From positions 46,628 to 110,627 of the forward strand of contig DAIDJM010000021.1 of the NCBI GenBank assembly GCA_027451405.1: 64,000 bases of DNA, in the 5' to 3' direction. Shown here in pieces: positions 1-8,848 of the stretch. The position numbers and the translations under genes are program-made. The notes under the pieces were generated by a model. It saw only the letters and a program-made list of their open reading frames with translations. It was not told where the DNA came from and made no database searches. Position 1 is the first letter of the stretch. The number at the start of each line of letters is the position of its first letter. Source of the DNA: Acetobacteraceae bacterium (GTDB lineage Bacteria > Pseudomonadota > Alphaproteobacteria > Acetobacterales > Acetobacteraceae).

Positions 1-489
1 TTGCCAGAAACAGGGCAGGAAGAGCGCCGGATCGGGCCGCGTCGGCGGCGCGGGCAGGCCGGTATAGGCCCATAGATCGTCGGCATCCTCCCGGACCGGC
101 GCGGCGAGACCGAGATACGGCCGGGCCCGCGCCAGAAAGGGCTTCAGCGTCTCGGGCCCGATGGGCCAGCCCGAGTGGCACACCCACGGGCGCGTTTCAT
201 GGTCGATGTCGTCGAGCGGGGTGCAGCGCCCGGTCCAGATCCGCGCCGTGCCGCCGAGCCCGCGGTTACGGATGATGGTCTGATCGAGGATTCGGGGGGC
301 ACCGACGGACTCGATCTCGTTGAGGGTCTCGGCGGCTGGGTCGTATTCGAGGCCGCCACTTTCGAGCAGGAGAATGTCGAGCCGATGGCCCGCGAGCTCC
401 CGGGCGAGGGTGGCCCCGGCCGGGCCGGAGCCGATGATGCAGACATCGGCGGAGAGGTCAGCGGGGAGGTCGCGCAGGCTGGTGGGCAT
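1..489 (-). CDS. GMC-type FAD-dependent oxidoreductase, N-terminal part (cut by window edge)
   Basis: The reading frame starts at ATG 489 and runs off the left edge without a stop, so only the first 163 residues are visible. Residues 16-24 carry the dinucleotide-binding motif IIGSGPAGA. It is followed by an acidic strand end (LLLESGG) and a glycine-rich NRGLGGTARIW stretch, as in the flavin domain of glucose-methanol-choline oxidoreductases. The family oxidises alcohols or sugars with FAD. The substrate cannot be told because the catalytic His region lies outside the window. There is no signal peptide. The gene follows a 306-base gap holding a dyad around 594-605. Confidence 0.75.
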   Translation of the reverse strand, partial: MPTSLRDLPADLSADVCIIGSGPAGATLARELAGHRLDILLLESGGLEYDPAAETLNEIESVGAPRILDQTIIRNRGLGGTARIWTGRCTPLDDIDHETRPWVCHSGWPIGPETLKPFLARARPYLGLAAPVREDADDLWAYTGLPAPPTRPDPALFLPCFWQ

Positions 490-795
490 GCGCCAGCTAC
501 CCGCAGTCGGGCGTGGCAGGGGGCCAACTCTGCGCGAGGCCCGCTTGAGTTGAAGGGAGTGGACGCGTTCGCAAAATTGATTCGGTAACAGAACTGTCGT
601 GACAGGGTTCCGTTATGCGGGAGCGCGTGTTGGTGGAGGCCTGCCTCCGGCGGCTCTCGATCCTGTATCAGCGGGCCACTTTGTCCGCCCGACTCGTCTT
701 CGGCCCGGTGGAGGTTGCTCCAACCGGGCGGATGGGGAGATCGCTTTTCGGCGGATTGCTGTGACGAAACAAACCGCCGACGCGGCAGACGGACT
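490..795. other. Intergenic region upstream of the GMC oxidoreductase
   Basis: These 306 bases hold no convincing gene. They lie upstream of the oxidoreductase and downstream of the M16 peptidase, both on the minus strand. The only structure I see is an imperfect dyad centred near 599 with the core CTGTCGTGACAG at 594-605, flanked by TAAC and GTTA. It lies about 105 bases upstream of the oxidoreductase start and could be an operator. Confidence 0.4.
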
Positions 796-2061
796 CTACG
801 CCGCCAGCCGGTCCGCGATCACCGGCAGTTCCGGCACCTCGCCGGCGGGGCCGAGCACCGCGAGCGTGGGCTGGGCCCGGAACATGCGGGTGGCCGCGCG
901 GCGCACGTCGGCGAGCGTCACCGCGTCGAGCAGCGCCATCGTCTCCTCCATCCGCACCACGCGCCCATAGACCTGAAGCTGGCGGGCCAGCTGCTCGCAG
1001 CGGCTGCCGGTGCTCTCGAGCGACATCAGCAGGCCCGCTTTCACCTGCGTGCGGGCGCGGGCGAGTTCCGCTTCGGTGACGTCGTGCTGCACCCGCGCGA
1101 GTTCCTCGAGCGTGACCGGAATCAGTTCCGCCGCCTCGCTCTCGCCGGTGCCGGCATAGATGCCGAACAGGCCGCCATCCACATAGGGCGCGGCGAAGCT
1201 GTAGATCGAATAGACCAGCCCGCGCTTTTCCCGGATCTCCTGAAACAGGCGCGAGGACATGCCGCCGCCGAGCAGCGTCGAGAGCAGCAGGCCGGCATGG
1301 TAGTCGGGGTCGGTGTAGCTCATGCCGGGGAAGCCCAGCACGATGTGCACCTGGTCGAGATCGCGGGCCTCGCGGAATTCGTGGCCCTGATAGCGCGCCG
1401 GCGCCGGCGCCGGCGGCAGGGCCGCCGGCAGATCGGCAAAATGTTTCGCCACGAGATCCACCACGCGCCCATGTTCGAGCGCGCCGGTCGCGGCGACCAC
1501 AATGTTGCCGGCCGCATAATGACCGCGCATGTAGCCGGCGATCTCACCGCGGGTCAGTCCGCCGACGATCGCCTCGGTGCCGAGCACCGGCCGCCCCATC
1601 GCCTGATGAGGGTAGGCGGCCTCCTGGAAATGATCAAAAATGATGTCGTCGGGCGTGTCGTTCGCCTGGCCGATCTCCTGCAGGATCACGCCGCGCTCGC
1701 GCTCGATCTCCTCGGGCGCGAAAGTGGAATGGGTGAGGATGTCGCCGATGATGTCCGCGCCGAGCGCCAGGTCGCCCTTCAGCATCTTCACGTAATAGGC
1801 GGTCTGTTCGCGCGCGGTGTAGGCGTTGATGTGGCCGCCGACATTCTCGACCGCCTCGGCGATCGCCGCGGCGGTCCGGCGCTCGGTGCCCTTGAAGGCC
1901 ATGTGCTCGAGGAAATGGCTCACCCCGTTCTGCGCCGCCTCCTCATGCCGCGTGCCGCTCGCGACATAGGCGCCGAGCGAGACCGTCTCGACATGCGGCA
2001 TGCGTTCGGTCGCGACCGTCAGCCCCGACGGCAGCACGGTCACTTCGATCGTTTCGGTCAT
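796..2061 (-). CDS. M16 family zinc peptidase (processing-peptidase-like)
   Basis: This 421-residue protein has the inverted zinc motif HFLEH at residues 49-53 and a likely third ligand, Glu129, in ILQEI, 76 residues further on. That spacing is standard for M16 peptidases. The length fits the single-chain bacterial relatives of the mitochondrial processing peptidase beta subunit. No signal peptide is seen, so it probably acts in the cytoplasm on small peptides or presequence-like substrates. Its ATG overlaps the thrC stop in an ATGA junction, so it is translationally coupled to thrC. A thrC-M16 pair is common in alphaproteobacteria, although no pathway link is known to me. Confidence 0.9.
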   Translation of the reverse strand: MTETIEVTVLPSGLTVATERMPHVETVSLGAYVASGTRHEEAAQNGVSHFLEHMAFKGTERRTAAAIAEAVENVGGHINAYTAREQTAYYVKMLKGDLALGADIIGDILTHSTFAPEEIERERGVILQEIGQANDTPDDIIFDHFQEAAYPHQAMGRPVLGTEAIVGGLTRGEIAGYMRGHYAAGNIVVAATGALEHGRVVDLVAKHFADLPAALPPAPAPARYQGHEFREARDLDQVHIVLGFPGMSYTDPDYHAGLLLSTLLGGGMSSRLFQEIREKRGLVYSIYSFAAPYVDGGLFGIYAGTGESEAAELIPVTLEELARVQHDVTEAELARARTQVKAGLLMSLESTGSRCEQLARQLQVYGRVVRMEETMALLDAVTLADVRRAATRMFRAQPTLAVLGPAGEVPELPVIADRLAA

Positions 2062-3512
2062 CCGTTATTCCTCGAGGCGAATGCGAGAACCGCGCGCTGC
2101 ACCTCCGCCAGATCGTTCGGCACGGCGCGGTAATCCTCCGGGCGGTCGTAGAGATCGGCGAGCGCCGGCGGCAGGGCGGGGCGTATCCCGATGGCGCGCT
2201 CGACCGCATCGGGGAATTTCGCCGGATGCGCGGTCGCCGCCACGATCATGGGGCGTGACGGGCTGGCCGCGGTCCGCGCCGCGGCCAGCGCCACCGCGGT
2301 GTGCGGATCGGCCACATAGCCGCTCGCGCGATGGACCCGGCGCATCTCCTCGATCGTCTCGGCATCGTCGATCCGGTGGCCGTGGAACAGCGAGGCCGCT
2401 TCCATCCAGGCGGGCTGCGGCACCGCCATGCGGCCGCCATGGGCGAAATCCGCCATGACGCGCGCGGTCGCCTCGGCATCGCGCCGCAGGAGCTCGAACA
2501 GCAGGCGCTCGAAATTGCTGCTGACGCCGATATCCATGCTCGGCGAGAGGCTCGGCTCGACCGGGCGCCGCGACATGTCGTTGGCGGCGAGGAAGCGCGC
2601 GAGGATGTCGTTGCGGTTGCTCGCGACCACCAGCCGGCCGACCGGCAGCCCCATGCGCCGCGCCGCCCAGGCGGCCAGCACATTGCCGAAATTGCCCGTG
2701 GGCACGGCGAAATCCACCGCGCGCCCGGGCGCGCCGAGCGCCATCGCGGCCGCGACGTAATAGGGAATCTGCGCGGCGATCCGCGCCCAGTTGATGGAAT
2801 TCACCGCCGACAGGCGCAGCCGCTCGCGGAACGCAGCGTCGGCGAACATCGCTTTGACCAGCGCCTGGCAATCGTCGAAATCGCCCTCGACCGCGAGATT
2901 GAGCACGTTGGGCGCGCGCACCGTCGTCATCTGCCGGCGCTGCACCTCGCTCACCCGGCCGCGCGGATGCAGGATCGCGATCGCGATGCGCTCGCGCCCG
3001 CGGCAGGCCTCGATCGCCGCCGAGCCGGTATCGCCGCTGGTGGCGCCGACGATGGTGATGCGCTCGCCCCGCTCGGCCAGCACATGGTCGAACAGCCGGC
3101 CGAGCAGGCCGAGCGCCAGATCCTTGAAGGCGAGCGTCGGCCCATGGAACAGTTCGAGCACGAACAGGCCGGTATCGAGCTGCACGAGCGGCACGGTCGC
3201 GGGATGGGCGAACCCGGCATAGGAATCGGCGCAGAGCCGGGCGAGCGGCAGATCCTCCCCGGCGAAGGGCTCGATCACGCGGGCGGCGAGCGGCGCGTAG
3301 CGCAGGCCGGCAAGGGCCGGGAATTCGAGCTTCGGCCAGGCTTCGGGAACATAGAGCCCGCCATCCGGGGCAAGCCCGCCGAGCAGGACGCTCGCGAAAT
3401 CCCCACCCGCGGCGCCGCGGGTGGAGCGGTAGCGCGCGGCGCCGGCCGCCGCCGGCAGGAGGCCGGGCGCGGTCAGCTCATCCAAGGGGATAGGGGAGCT
3501 TGAAGATGACAT
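2058..3512 (-). CDS. thrC: Threonine synthase
   Basis: This pyridoxal-phosphate enzyme converts O-phosphohomoserine to threonine. The PLP lysine is Lys130 in TLAFKDLAL, and the phosphate-binding loop SGDTGSAA follows. At 484 residues it fits the long threonine synthase type found in proteobacteria. The ATG at 3512 lies 35 bases inside the 3' end of ispH and adds about 27 residues before the usual YRSTRG beginning. No better start is visible in frame. It is followed by the M16 peptidase through a 4-base overlap, so ispH-thrC-M16 look like one transcript. Confidence 0.95.
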   Translation of the reverse strand: MSSSSSPIPLDELTAPGLLPAAAGAARYRSTRGAAGGDFASVLLGGLAPDGGLYVPEAWPKLEFPALAGLRYAPLAARVIEPFAGEDLPLARLCADSYAGFAHPATVPLVQLDTGLFVLELFHGPTLAFKDLALGLLGRLFDHVLAERGERITIVGATSGDTGSAAIEACRGRERIAIAILHPRGRVSEVQRRQMTTVRAPNVLNLAVEGDFDDCQALVKAMFADAAFRERLRLSAVNSINWARIAAQIPYYVAAAMALGAPGRAVDFAVPTGNFGNVLAAWAARRMGLPVGRLVVASNRNDILARFLAANDMSRRPVEPSLSPSMDIGVSSNFERLLFELLRRDAEATARVMADFAHGGRMAVPQPAWMEAASLFHGHRIDDAETIEEMRRVHRASGYVADPHTAVALAAARTAASPSRPMIVAATAHPAKFPDAVERAIGIRPALPPALADLYDRPEDYRAVPNDLAEVQRAVLAFASRNNG

Positions 3513-4458
3513 CCTCCGTCGTGACCTGCCGCTCCTCGAGGGTGAGCGAGAATCGTTCGCCGAGTGCCGCCAGCACCTCCTGCACCAGGCTTTCCGGCGC
3601 CGAGGCGCCCGCGGTGAGCCCGATCGTCCGCACGTCCGTGAGCAGCGACCAGTCGAGATTCTCGACCTTCGGCACCAGGACCGCGCGCGGCGCGCCGGCC
3701 CGCTCCGCGACCTCGCGCAGACGCTGGCTGTTGGAGGAGTTCGGGCTGCCGATGACGATCACGAGGTCGCAATCCCGGGCGAGCGCCTTGACCGCCGCCT
3801 GCCGGTTGGTGGTCGCGTAGCAGATATCCTCGCGGCGCGGGCCCTCGATATGGGGGAAGCGCTGGCGCAGCGCCTCGATGATGTCGGCCGTGTCGTCCAC
3901 CGAGAGCGTGGTCTGGGTGATGAAGGCGAGCGGCCCGGCCGGCGCTTCCACGGTCGCGGCCTCCGCCTCGTTCTGCACCAGCGTGACGGTGCCGGGCGGC
4001 AGCTGGCCCATGGTGCCGACCACTTCCGGATGGCCGGCATGGCCGATCATCAGGATGTGCCGCCCGTCGGCGAAATGCCGCTCGGCCTCGCGATGCACCT
4101 TGCTGACCAGCGGGCAGGTCGCGTCGAGATAGAGCAGGTGGCGGCGGCGCGCTTCCTCGGGCACCGATTTCGGCACCCCGTGCGCCGAGAACACGACATG
4201 GCCGGCCTCCGGCACCTCGTCGAGCTCCTCGACGAAGATCGCGCCCTTGCGCTCGAGCGCCTCGACCACGGTGCGGTTATGGACGATCTCGTGGCGCACA
4301 TAGACCGGCGCGCCGTAGCGGCGCAGCGCCTCTTCGACCACGCGGATCGCGCGGTCCACCCCGGCGCAGAAACCGCGTGGGGCGGCCAGGATCACGCGGA
4401 GCGCCGGCCGGCCAGCCAGCCCCGAGTCCGGGGCGTCGCTCGGGAAAATGTCGGGCAT
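3478..4458 (-). CDS. ispH: 4-hydroxy-3-methylbut-2-enyl diphosphate reductase
   Basis: IspH performs the last step of the MEP isoprenoid pathway, reducing HMBPP to IPP and DMAPP with an iron-sulfur cluster. The three cluster cysteines are Cys31 ([10 protein letters not shown]), Cys115 (DATCPL) and Cys213 (ICYATTNRQ). The substrate-binding residues RHEIVHN and SAHG are also present. The 326-residue length is normal. The 3' end overlaps thrC by 35 bases, which suggests coupled expression although the pathways are unrelated. Confidence 0.96.
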   Translation of the reverse strand: MPDIFPSDAPDSGLAGRPALRVILAAPRGFCAGVDRAIRVVEEALRRYGAPVYVRHEIVHNRTVVEALERKGAIFVEELDEVPEAGHVVFSAHGVPKSVPEEARRRHLLYLDATCPLVSKVHREAERHFADGRHILMIGHAGHPEVVGTMGQLPPGTVTLVQNEAEAATVEAPAGPLAFITQTTLSVDDTADIIEALRQRFPHIEGPRREDICYATTNRQAAVKALARDCDLVIVIGSPNSSNSQRLREVAERAGAPRAVLVPKVENLDWSLLTDVRTIGLTAGASAPESLVQEVLAALGERFSLTLEERQVTTEDVIFKLPYPLG

Positions 4459-4569
4459 GGCCTCCGCCTTGGTTCACGTGTATGCCGCGCGCATCATGCC
4501 GGGCGGCGGGGGACCGTGCCAAGCTTGGCTTGCGCGGCCGAGAGGTGGCCCGAAAGGGATGAGGTTGCA

Positions 4570-5133
4570 ATGCGTATCGTGATCCGGGCGGCAGCCCTCG
4601 CGGCGCTGGCGGGTCTGGCCGGTTGCGTCGCCGACCCCGAGGAGAAGGCGCCGCAATGCCCGCTCGCCTATCTGCGCCCCGACGCTGCGACGCTCACGCG
4701 CTATGATGGGCGCGGCACCGACATCACCGACCTCACGCTCACCGCGCGGCTGCTCGACATCAAGGGCGACTGCTCGGGCGTGCTCGGGGCGAAGACGCTC
4801 AAGGCGCGTGCGCATGCCGAGATGGTCATGACGCTGGGGCCCGCGGCGCCGAGCCGCACGGTGAGCGTGCCCTACAACGTGGCGGTGACCAGGCATGGGC
4901 AGCTCCTGGAGAAGAAGCAGCTGGTGGCGAATGTGACGTTTCCGCCGAACGTCGACACAGTCCAGGTGCGGGGCGACGAGGTGAATTTCCTGTTCCCGAC
5001 GCCGGACGGCATGGGCGGTGCGAATTACACGATCTATTTCGTGTTCCAGCTGACGCCGGCGGAACTGGCGGCGAACCAGCGCGCGCTGGCCGCGGGCGCA
5101 TCAGCGGGCGCACCAGGCGCGGGCGCGCCCTGA
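4570..5133 (+). CDS. Putative lipoprotein of unknown function
   Basis: The 187-residue product begins with a short hydrophobic signal ending in the lipobox LAGC, so Cys18 would be acylated and the protein held at a membrane. The rest has a beta-rich look (LTLTARLLDIKGDC, RTVSVPYNVAV, KKQLVANVTFP) and an Ala/Gly-rich tail. I do not recognise a named domain with certainty. It may belong to small alphaproteobacterial lipoproteins of unknown role. It is transcribed away from ispH, with 111 bases between the two starts, and faces the molybdoenzyme gene tail to tail. Confidence 0.75.
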   Translation: MRIVIRAAALAALAGLAGCVADPEEKAPQCPLAYLRPDAATLTRYDGRGTDITDLTLTARLLDIKGDCSGVLGAKTLKARAHAEMVMTLGPAAPSRTVSVPYNVAVTRHGQLLEKKQLVANVTFPPNVDTVQVRGDEVNFLFPTPDGMGGANYTIYFVFQLTPAELAANQRALAAGASAGAPGAGAP

Positions 5134-5209
5134 ACGGCGGAGGGGCTCGGTCGCGCGTCTTGCCCCGCCGCCTGAGTGCCGGTCTTCGGGGTCGAGCCCG
5201 CCCGGGAAT

Positions 5210-6337
5210 TCACCTCCGCTGGCCGGCCGGTCCAAGCCCCTGCCCGCCGGAGACGATCCGCACCCGGTGCCAGGCCGCTCCGCAATAGCCTTTGAAGTTC
5301 CACACATCCGCGGCCGAGGCCGGCTGCGTCTGCGCGGCACTGTCCCAGGCCCGAACCACCAGCTCGTGCTCCCCCTCGCCCGGCAGCTCGAGTTCGAGCT
5401 CCCAGAGCGCCCAGCCCCAGGGCGCCCCCGCCTCGTGCGCGAGCCTTGCCTGACGCCAATGCCGCCCGCCATCGGCCGAGACATCCACCCGCGCCACCTT
5501 GCGTCCGCTCGCCGTCGCATAACCGCGCACCGTCACGGGTCCCGGCCGCACCACCGCCCCTTCCGCCGGCATGCAGATCGCGGCGTTCAGCGGCATCGCG
5601 TCGATCGTCAGGCCCTCGCGCCAATCCGCGGAATCGCTGGTCTGCCCCGGCGGGAAAAGCTTGTAATCCCGCGCCTGCGGCTTCGCCTCGCTCGGCGCTG
5701 CCTGCACCGCAATCCGCCGGAGCCATTTGGCGCTCCGCACGCCGGCGAAACCCGGCACGATGGCGCGCAGGGGGAATCCGTGCTCGGGCGTGAGCGGCTC
5801 GCCGTTGATGCCGGTCGCCAGCAGCACTTCCGGCGCCAGCGCCTTGGCCATCGGGATCGAGACCTCATAACGGAAGCGCTCGCCGTCCACCTCGCACGCA
5901 TCGGCGGCCGACAGCACCACGTGGCCGTCTTCGCCCTCCCACACGCCCGCCGCGCGCAGAACGTCCCCGAGCGCCACGCCGCTCCAGACCGCATTGCCGA
6001 TCGCGCCGGCCGACCAAAGATCGCCGGTCACCGGACGCAGCCGGGCGAGGTCGCCGCGCCGGTTGCCCGCGCATTGCAGCACGGCGGTGACCGACCGGGC
6101 CGGAAAGCGCTCGCGCAGCGCCGCCATCGAAAGATCGAGCGGCCGCGCGACCCGTCCCTCGACACCGAGCCGGTGGGTGGCCTCGTCGAGTGCGGGAATC
6201 TCGCCGTGACAGCGCACATAGAGGTCCGTCTGGGGCGTCAGATAGGCAGCGCATAGCCGGCCGAGCGGCGGCTCCGAATTGAGCGGCTGCCGGGTGTGGA
6301 CGATGCGCCCTTCGCTCGTCCCCGCCATCGCGACCAT
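5210..6337 (-). CDS. Sulfite-oxidase-family molybdopterin oxidoreductase
   Basis: This 375-residue protein carries the molybdenum-cofactor domain of sulfite oxidases. The metal-ligand cysteine is Cys89 in QCAGNRR, preceded by a YVRCHGEIP strand and followed by PEHGFPLRAIVPG and GVRSAKWL. The C-terminal third (VTVRGYATASGRKVARVDVSADGG) matches the dimerisation domain. There is no Tat signal and no heme domain, unlike many periplasmic sulfite dehydrogenases, so it may act in the cytoplasm. A GGAGG sequence six bases before ATG 6337 supports the start. Sulfite as the substrate is a family-level guess. Nitrate-reductase-like relatives share the fold. Confidence 0.88.
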   Translation of the reverse strand: MVAMAGTSEGRIVHTRQPLNSEPPLGRLCAAYLTPQTDLYVRCHGEIPALDEATHRLGVEGRVARPLDLSMAALRERFPARSVTAVLQCAGNRRGDLARLRPVTGDLWSAGAIGNAVWSGVALGDVLRAAGVWEGEDGHVVLSAADACEVDGERFRYEVSIPMAKALAPEVLLATGINGEPLTPEHGFPLRAIVPGFAGVRSAKWLRRIAVQAAPSEAKPQARDYKLFPPGQTSDSADWREGLTIDAMPLNAAICMPAEGAVVRPGPVTVRGYATASGRKVARVDVSADGGRHWRQARLAHEAGAPWGWALWELELELPGEGEHELVVRAWDSAAQTQPASAADVWNFKGYCGAAWHRVRIVSGGQGLGPAGQRR

Positions 6338-6403
6338 GCGCTACCTCCCGTTCCGGACCCTGTTCCAGAACGGGGCATTCCGGCCGGGTTGCACGGGGCC
6401 GGC

Positions 6404-7135
6404 TCAGTAGCGGAGCACATCTCCCGAGCGCACATACCCCGCGGCGCTCTGGCTGCGGACATAGAGCCAGGTCTGCACCCCCACCCGCTCGCGCCGCTCG
6501 ATCACCAGCGGTTCGCCCATATTGAGGAAGGCGCGCACGTCGGCGTCGTCGTTGGGCTGAAGGCGCAGCGCCAGATCCTGCACGGCGGCCTGGCCGAGAT
6601 GCTCGCCTGGGCGCAGGCGCAACGAGGCGGCGAGCCCGGGCGGCAGGGGCGCCGCCGCCACCGGCACGCGCGCCCCCGGCGCGCGGGGCGCGGCGGGATG
6701 CGGCCAGGCCGCGTAGATCAGGGCAGCCGCGGCCACCGCCAGCCCGCCGCCGGCGATCAGCCGGCTCCGCGCCTCCGCCCGCAGCGCCCGGCCCACGTCG
6801 AACGCGGCGCGCTGCAGCGCGATCTGCAGCTCGGTGGCGCGGGCGATCGCGGTGGCGGCCTCGACCTCCGCCTCCTGCCGGGCGGCGCGGGCGATCGCGA
6901 GTTCCCGCTCGAGCCCGAGTTCCCGCGCCCCCTGCGTGAAAGAGGCGCGCGGCCGGGGCGGCTCGCCGAGGCGTAGCGAGACGTCGGTGAGCGAGAGCCG
7001 GTGCTGCTTGAGGAACGCGATCAGTTTGAGCCGCGCGGTCTCGGCCTCGGCCGGCTGTCCCGAGCCGAGCATCGACAGAAGCTTCTGCAGCCGGCCCACG
7101 AAAGCCTGGTCGGCGAAAGGGTCCAGATCCGACAC
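6404..7135 (-). CDS. Hypothetical single-pass membrane protein with SH3-like C-terminus
   Basis: The 243-residue protein starts at GTG 7135. It has an N-terminal charged region of about 85 residues, an Ala/Glu/Arg-rich helical stretch (about 90-145) that may be a coiled coil, one membrane helix (about 147-165, AGGGLAVAAAALIYAAW), a proline/alanine linker and a C-terminal domain. That domain (VIERRERVGVQTWLYVRS then GYVRSGDVL) looks like a bacterial SH3 repeat, which usually binds peptidoglycan or proteins. The topology would place the SH3-like domain in the periplasm. I do not recognise the family. The gene stands alone between the molybdoenzyme and a repeat element. Confidence 0.7.
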   Translation of the reverse strand: MSDLDPFADQAFVGRLQKLLSMLGSGQPAEAETARLKLIAFLKQHRLSLTDVSLRLGEPPRPRASFTQGARELGLERELAIARAARQEAEVEAATAIARATELQIALQRAAFDVGRALRAEARSRLIAGGGLAVAAAALIYAAWPHPAAPRAPGARVPVAAAPLPPGLAASLRLRPGEHLGQAAVQDLALRLQPNDDADVRAFLNMGEPLVIERRERVGVQTWLYVRSQSAAGYVRSGDVLRY

Positions 7136-7195
7136 GCGGGTCTCTATGCCACCGTTTGCTCGAGCGGGATGCGCTTAGATCGATTCGTCACGATT

Positions 7196-7292
7196 GCCTC
7201 CGGCGGGCAGAGGCTCTGCCTCTCTTGCGTCCGGTGCTCGGACCGATGGCGCACCGGCCGCAAGCCGCTGGGGCCCGAAGGCCCCAGACCCC
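7196..7292. repeat. GC-rich double-hairpin repeat, copy 1
   Basis: This copy has the family start GCCTCCGGCGGGCAG, a first hairpin around GAGGCTCTGCCTC, an insertion of about 35 bases unlike the other copies, and a second perfect hairpin at 7268-7287 (CTGGGGCC, loop CGAA, GGCCCCAG). It lies between the start of the SH3-like gene and the 3' end of the phosphatase gene. It may end transcription or act as a REP-like element. Confidence 0.6.
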
Positions 7293-7318
7293 ATTACTCT
7301 AGGAAGTCGCCGCCGCCC

Positions 7319-8110
7319 TCACACCGCGAGCCGCGTCAGCGCCGGTCCGAGCAGCGCGGCATCGCCGACCGCGATCACGTCCGCTTCATCGCCGATTTGG
7401 AGCCGCCGCCCCTGCCAGTCGGTGACGCGGCCGCCGGCGCCCTCGATCACCGGCACGAGCGCCGCCCAGTCCCACATCTTCAGGCCACGCTCCGCGACGA
7501 TGTCGATCAGCCCGAGCGACAGCAGGCCGTATTGATAGGCGTCGCCGCCCCAGCTCGTGCGCTCGCAGCCCGCGGCGAGCCGCTGGAAGCGGGGCAGGGC
7601 GTCGCCCAGCAGCTCGGGCGAGGTGCAGGAAAGTTCGGCGCGCGCGAGGGTGGTGCAGCGGCGGGTGCCGGGCCTGCCACCGAGCGGGCCCTCGAAAAGC
7701 GTTTTTTGACCGGCGAGGCCGATCCAGCGTTCGCGCGTGACCGGCTGGTCGATCAGCCCGAGCACGGGCCTTCCTTCATGCAGCAGGGCGATCAGCGAGG
7801 TGAAAAGCGGGCGGCCGGTGAGAAAGGCCCGGGTGCCGTCGATCGGGTCGAGCACCCAAAGGAAATCCTGCCCGAGCTCGCTCGCTCCGCCTTCTTCGCC
7901 CAGGACGCCATGGTTCGGGAATGCCTCGCGCAGAACATGGCGCATGGCCTGTTCGGCGGCGCGGTCGGCCTCGGTGACCGGGCTTTCGTCGGCCTTGCGC
8001 TCGGCCCGGAGCGGGGTCCGGAACCGGGCGCGCAGGACCGCGGCCGCCGCCGCCGCCGCGACTTCGGCCGCGGCGATCAGCGGCGCGGGATCGGCAAAGC
8101 CGGGGATCAT
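7319..8110 (-). CDS. hisN: Inositol-monophosphatase-family phosphatase, probably histidinol-phosphatase
   Basis: The product has the lithium-sensitive phosphatase metal-binding signatures: GEEGG near residue 75, WVLDPIDGTRAF (metal-binding DPIDG) and the C-terminal WDWAALVPVIEGAGG. Sequence style and length (263 residues) fit HisN, the inositol-phosphatase-type histidinol-phosphatase of alphaproteobacteria. Inositol or adenosine bisphosphate phosphatase remains possible. I chose ATG 8110. An upstream GTG at 8143 would add 11 residues, and neither has a strong ribosome binding site. It lies just downstream of the cytochrome c gene on the same strand. Confidence 0.85.
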   Translation of the reverse strand: MIPGFADPAPLIAAAEVAAAAAAAVLRARFRTPLRAERKADESPVTEADRAAEQAMRHVLREAFPNHGVLGEEGGASELGQDFLWVLDPIDGTRAFLTGRPLFTSLIALLHEGRPVLGLIDQPVTRERWIGLAGQKTLFEGPLGGRPGTRRCTTLARAELSCTSPELLGDALPRFQRLAAGCERTSWGGDAYQYGLLSLGLIDIVAERGLKMWDWAALVPVIEGAGGRVTDWQGRRLQIGDEADVIAVGDAALLGPALTRLAV

Positions 8111-8147
8111 GCGGGGCGCCGGGTCGTCGGGGCGCCGGGCCACGCGA

Positions 8148-8726
8148 TCAGTCGGTGGATTTGTCGTCCGGCGAGGGCAGCGGCAGCGGGTTGTGCGAGA
8201 GCGTGTGCAGGTAGTCGATCACGTCCGCCCGCTCCTTGTCGTTGTCGATGCCCGCGAAGCCCATCTTGGTGCCGGGGGCGTAGGCCTTCGGGTTGTCGAG
8301 CCATTCGTTGAGCGAGGCGTAGGTCCATTTCCCGGTATGGCTCTTGAGCGCCGAGGAATAGTCGAAACCGGGCATGCTGGCGCGGTCGCGGCCGACCACG
8401 CCGTAAAGGTCCGGGCCGACCTTGGTGCCCGCGCCTTCGACGAAATTGTGGCAGGCCGAGCAGAGCTTCTTGACGTCCGCCTCGCCCGCCTGCGGGTCGG
8501 CCTTGGCGAGGAGCGGGGCGATCGGCGGCAGGCTGGGCGGCGCGGCCGCGGCCTGGTTGCCCGAGGCCGGGGTTTCGCTCGGGGCGGGGACGCCCTGGAT
8601 CACCACGGCCTGCTTGGCGAGCCGGTGCGGGTGAGAGGCGAAATCGGCGACGACGCCCAGACCGACATAGGCGATGCCGGCCGTCAGGACGGCCGCGAAG
8701 ATCTTGTTGAACTCGATACTGTCCAT
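8148..8726 (-). CDS. Membrane-anchored class I cytochrome c
   Basis: An N-terminal membrane helix (about residues 9-29) is kept as an anchor. A proline/alanine linker follows and then a cytochrome c domain with the heme motif CSACH (Cys89, Cys92, His93) and the axial Met155 in GTKMGF. The 192-residue layout is that of the CycM/c552 type in alphaproteobacteria, which carries electrons between the bc1 complex and terminal oxidases on the outer face of the inner membrane. It is transcribed away from kdsB, with 122 bases between the starts. Confidence 0.92.
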   Translation of the reverse strand: MDSIEFNKIFAAVLTAGIAYVGLGVVADFASHPHRLAKQAVVIQGVPAPSETPASGNQAAAAPPSLPPIAPLLAKADPQAGEADVKKLCSACHNFVEGAGTKVGPDLYGVVGRDRASMPGFDYSSALKSHTGKWTYASLNEWLDNPKAYAPGTKMGFAGIDNDKERADVIDYLHTLSHNPLPLPSPDDKSTD

Positions 8727-8848
8727 GCGCGCTCCGGCCCCGTATCGGCGGACGCGGGTGCCGCGGTTGTCCGCGCCACGGGCCCGCGCCTATGTTGCCC
8801 GGCCCGATTTAGAGAACCCCTCGCGACCCGGCAACCGCCAAACCCCCC

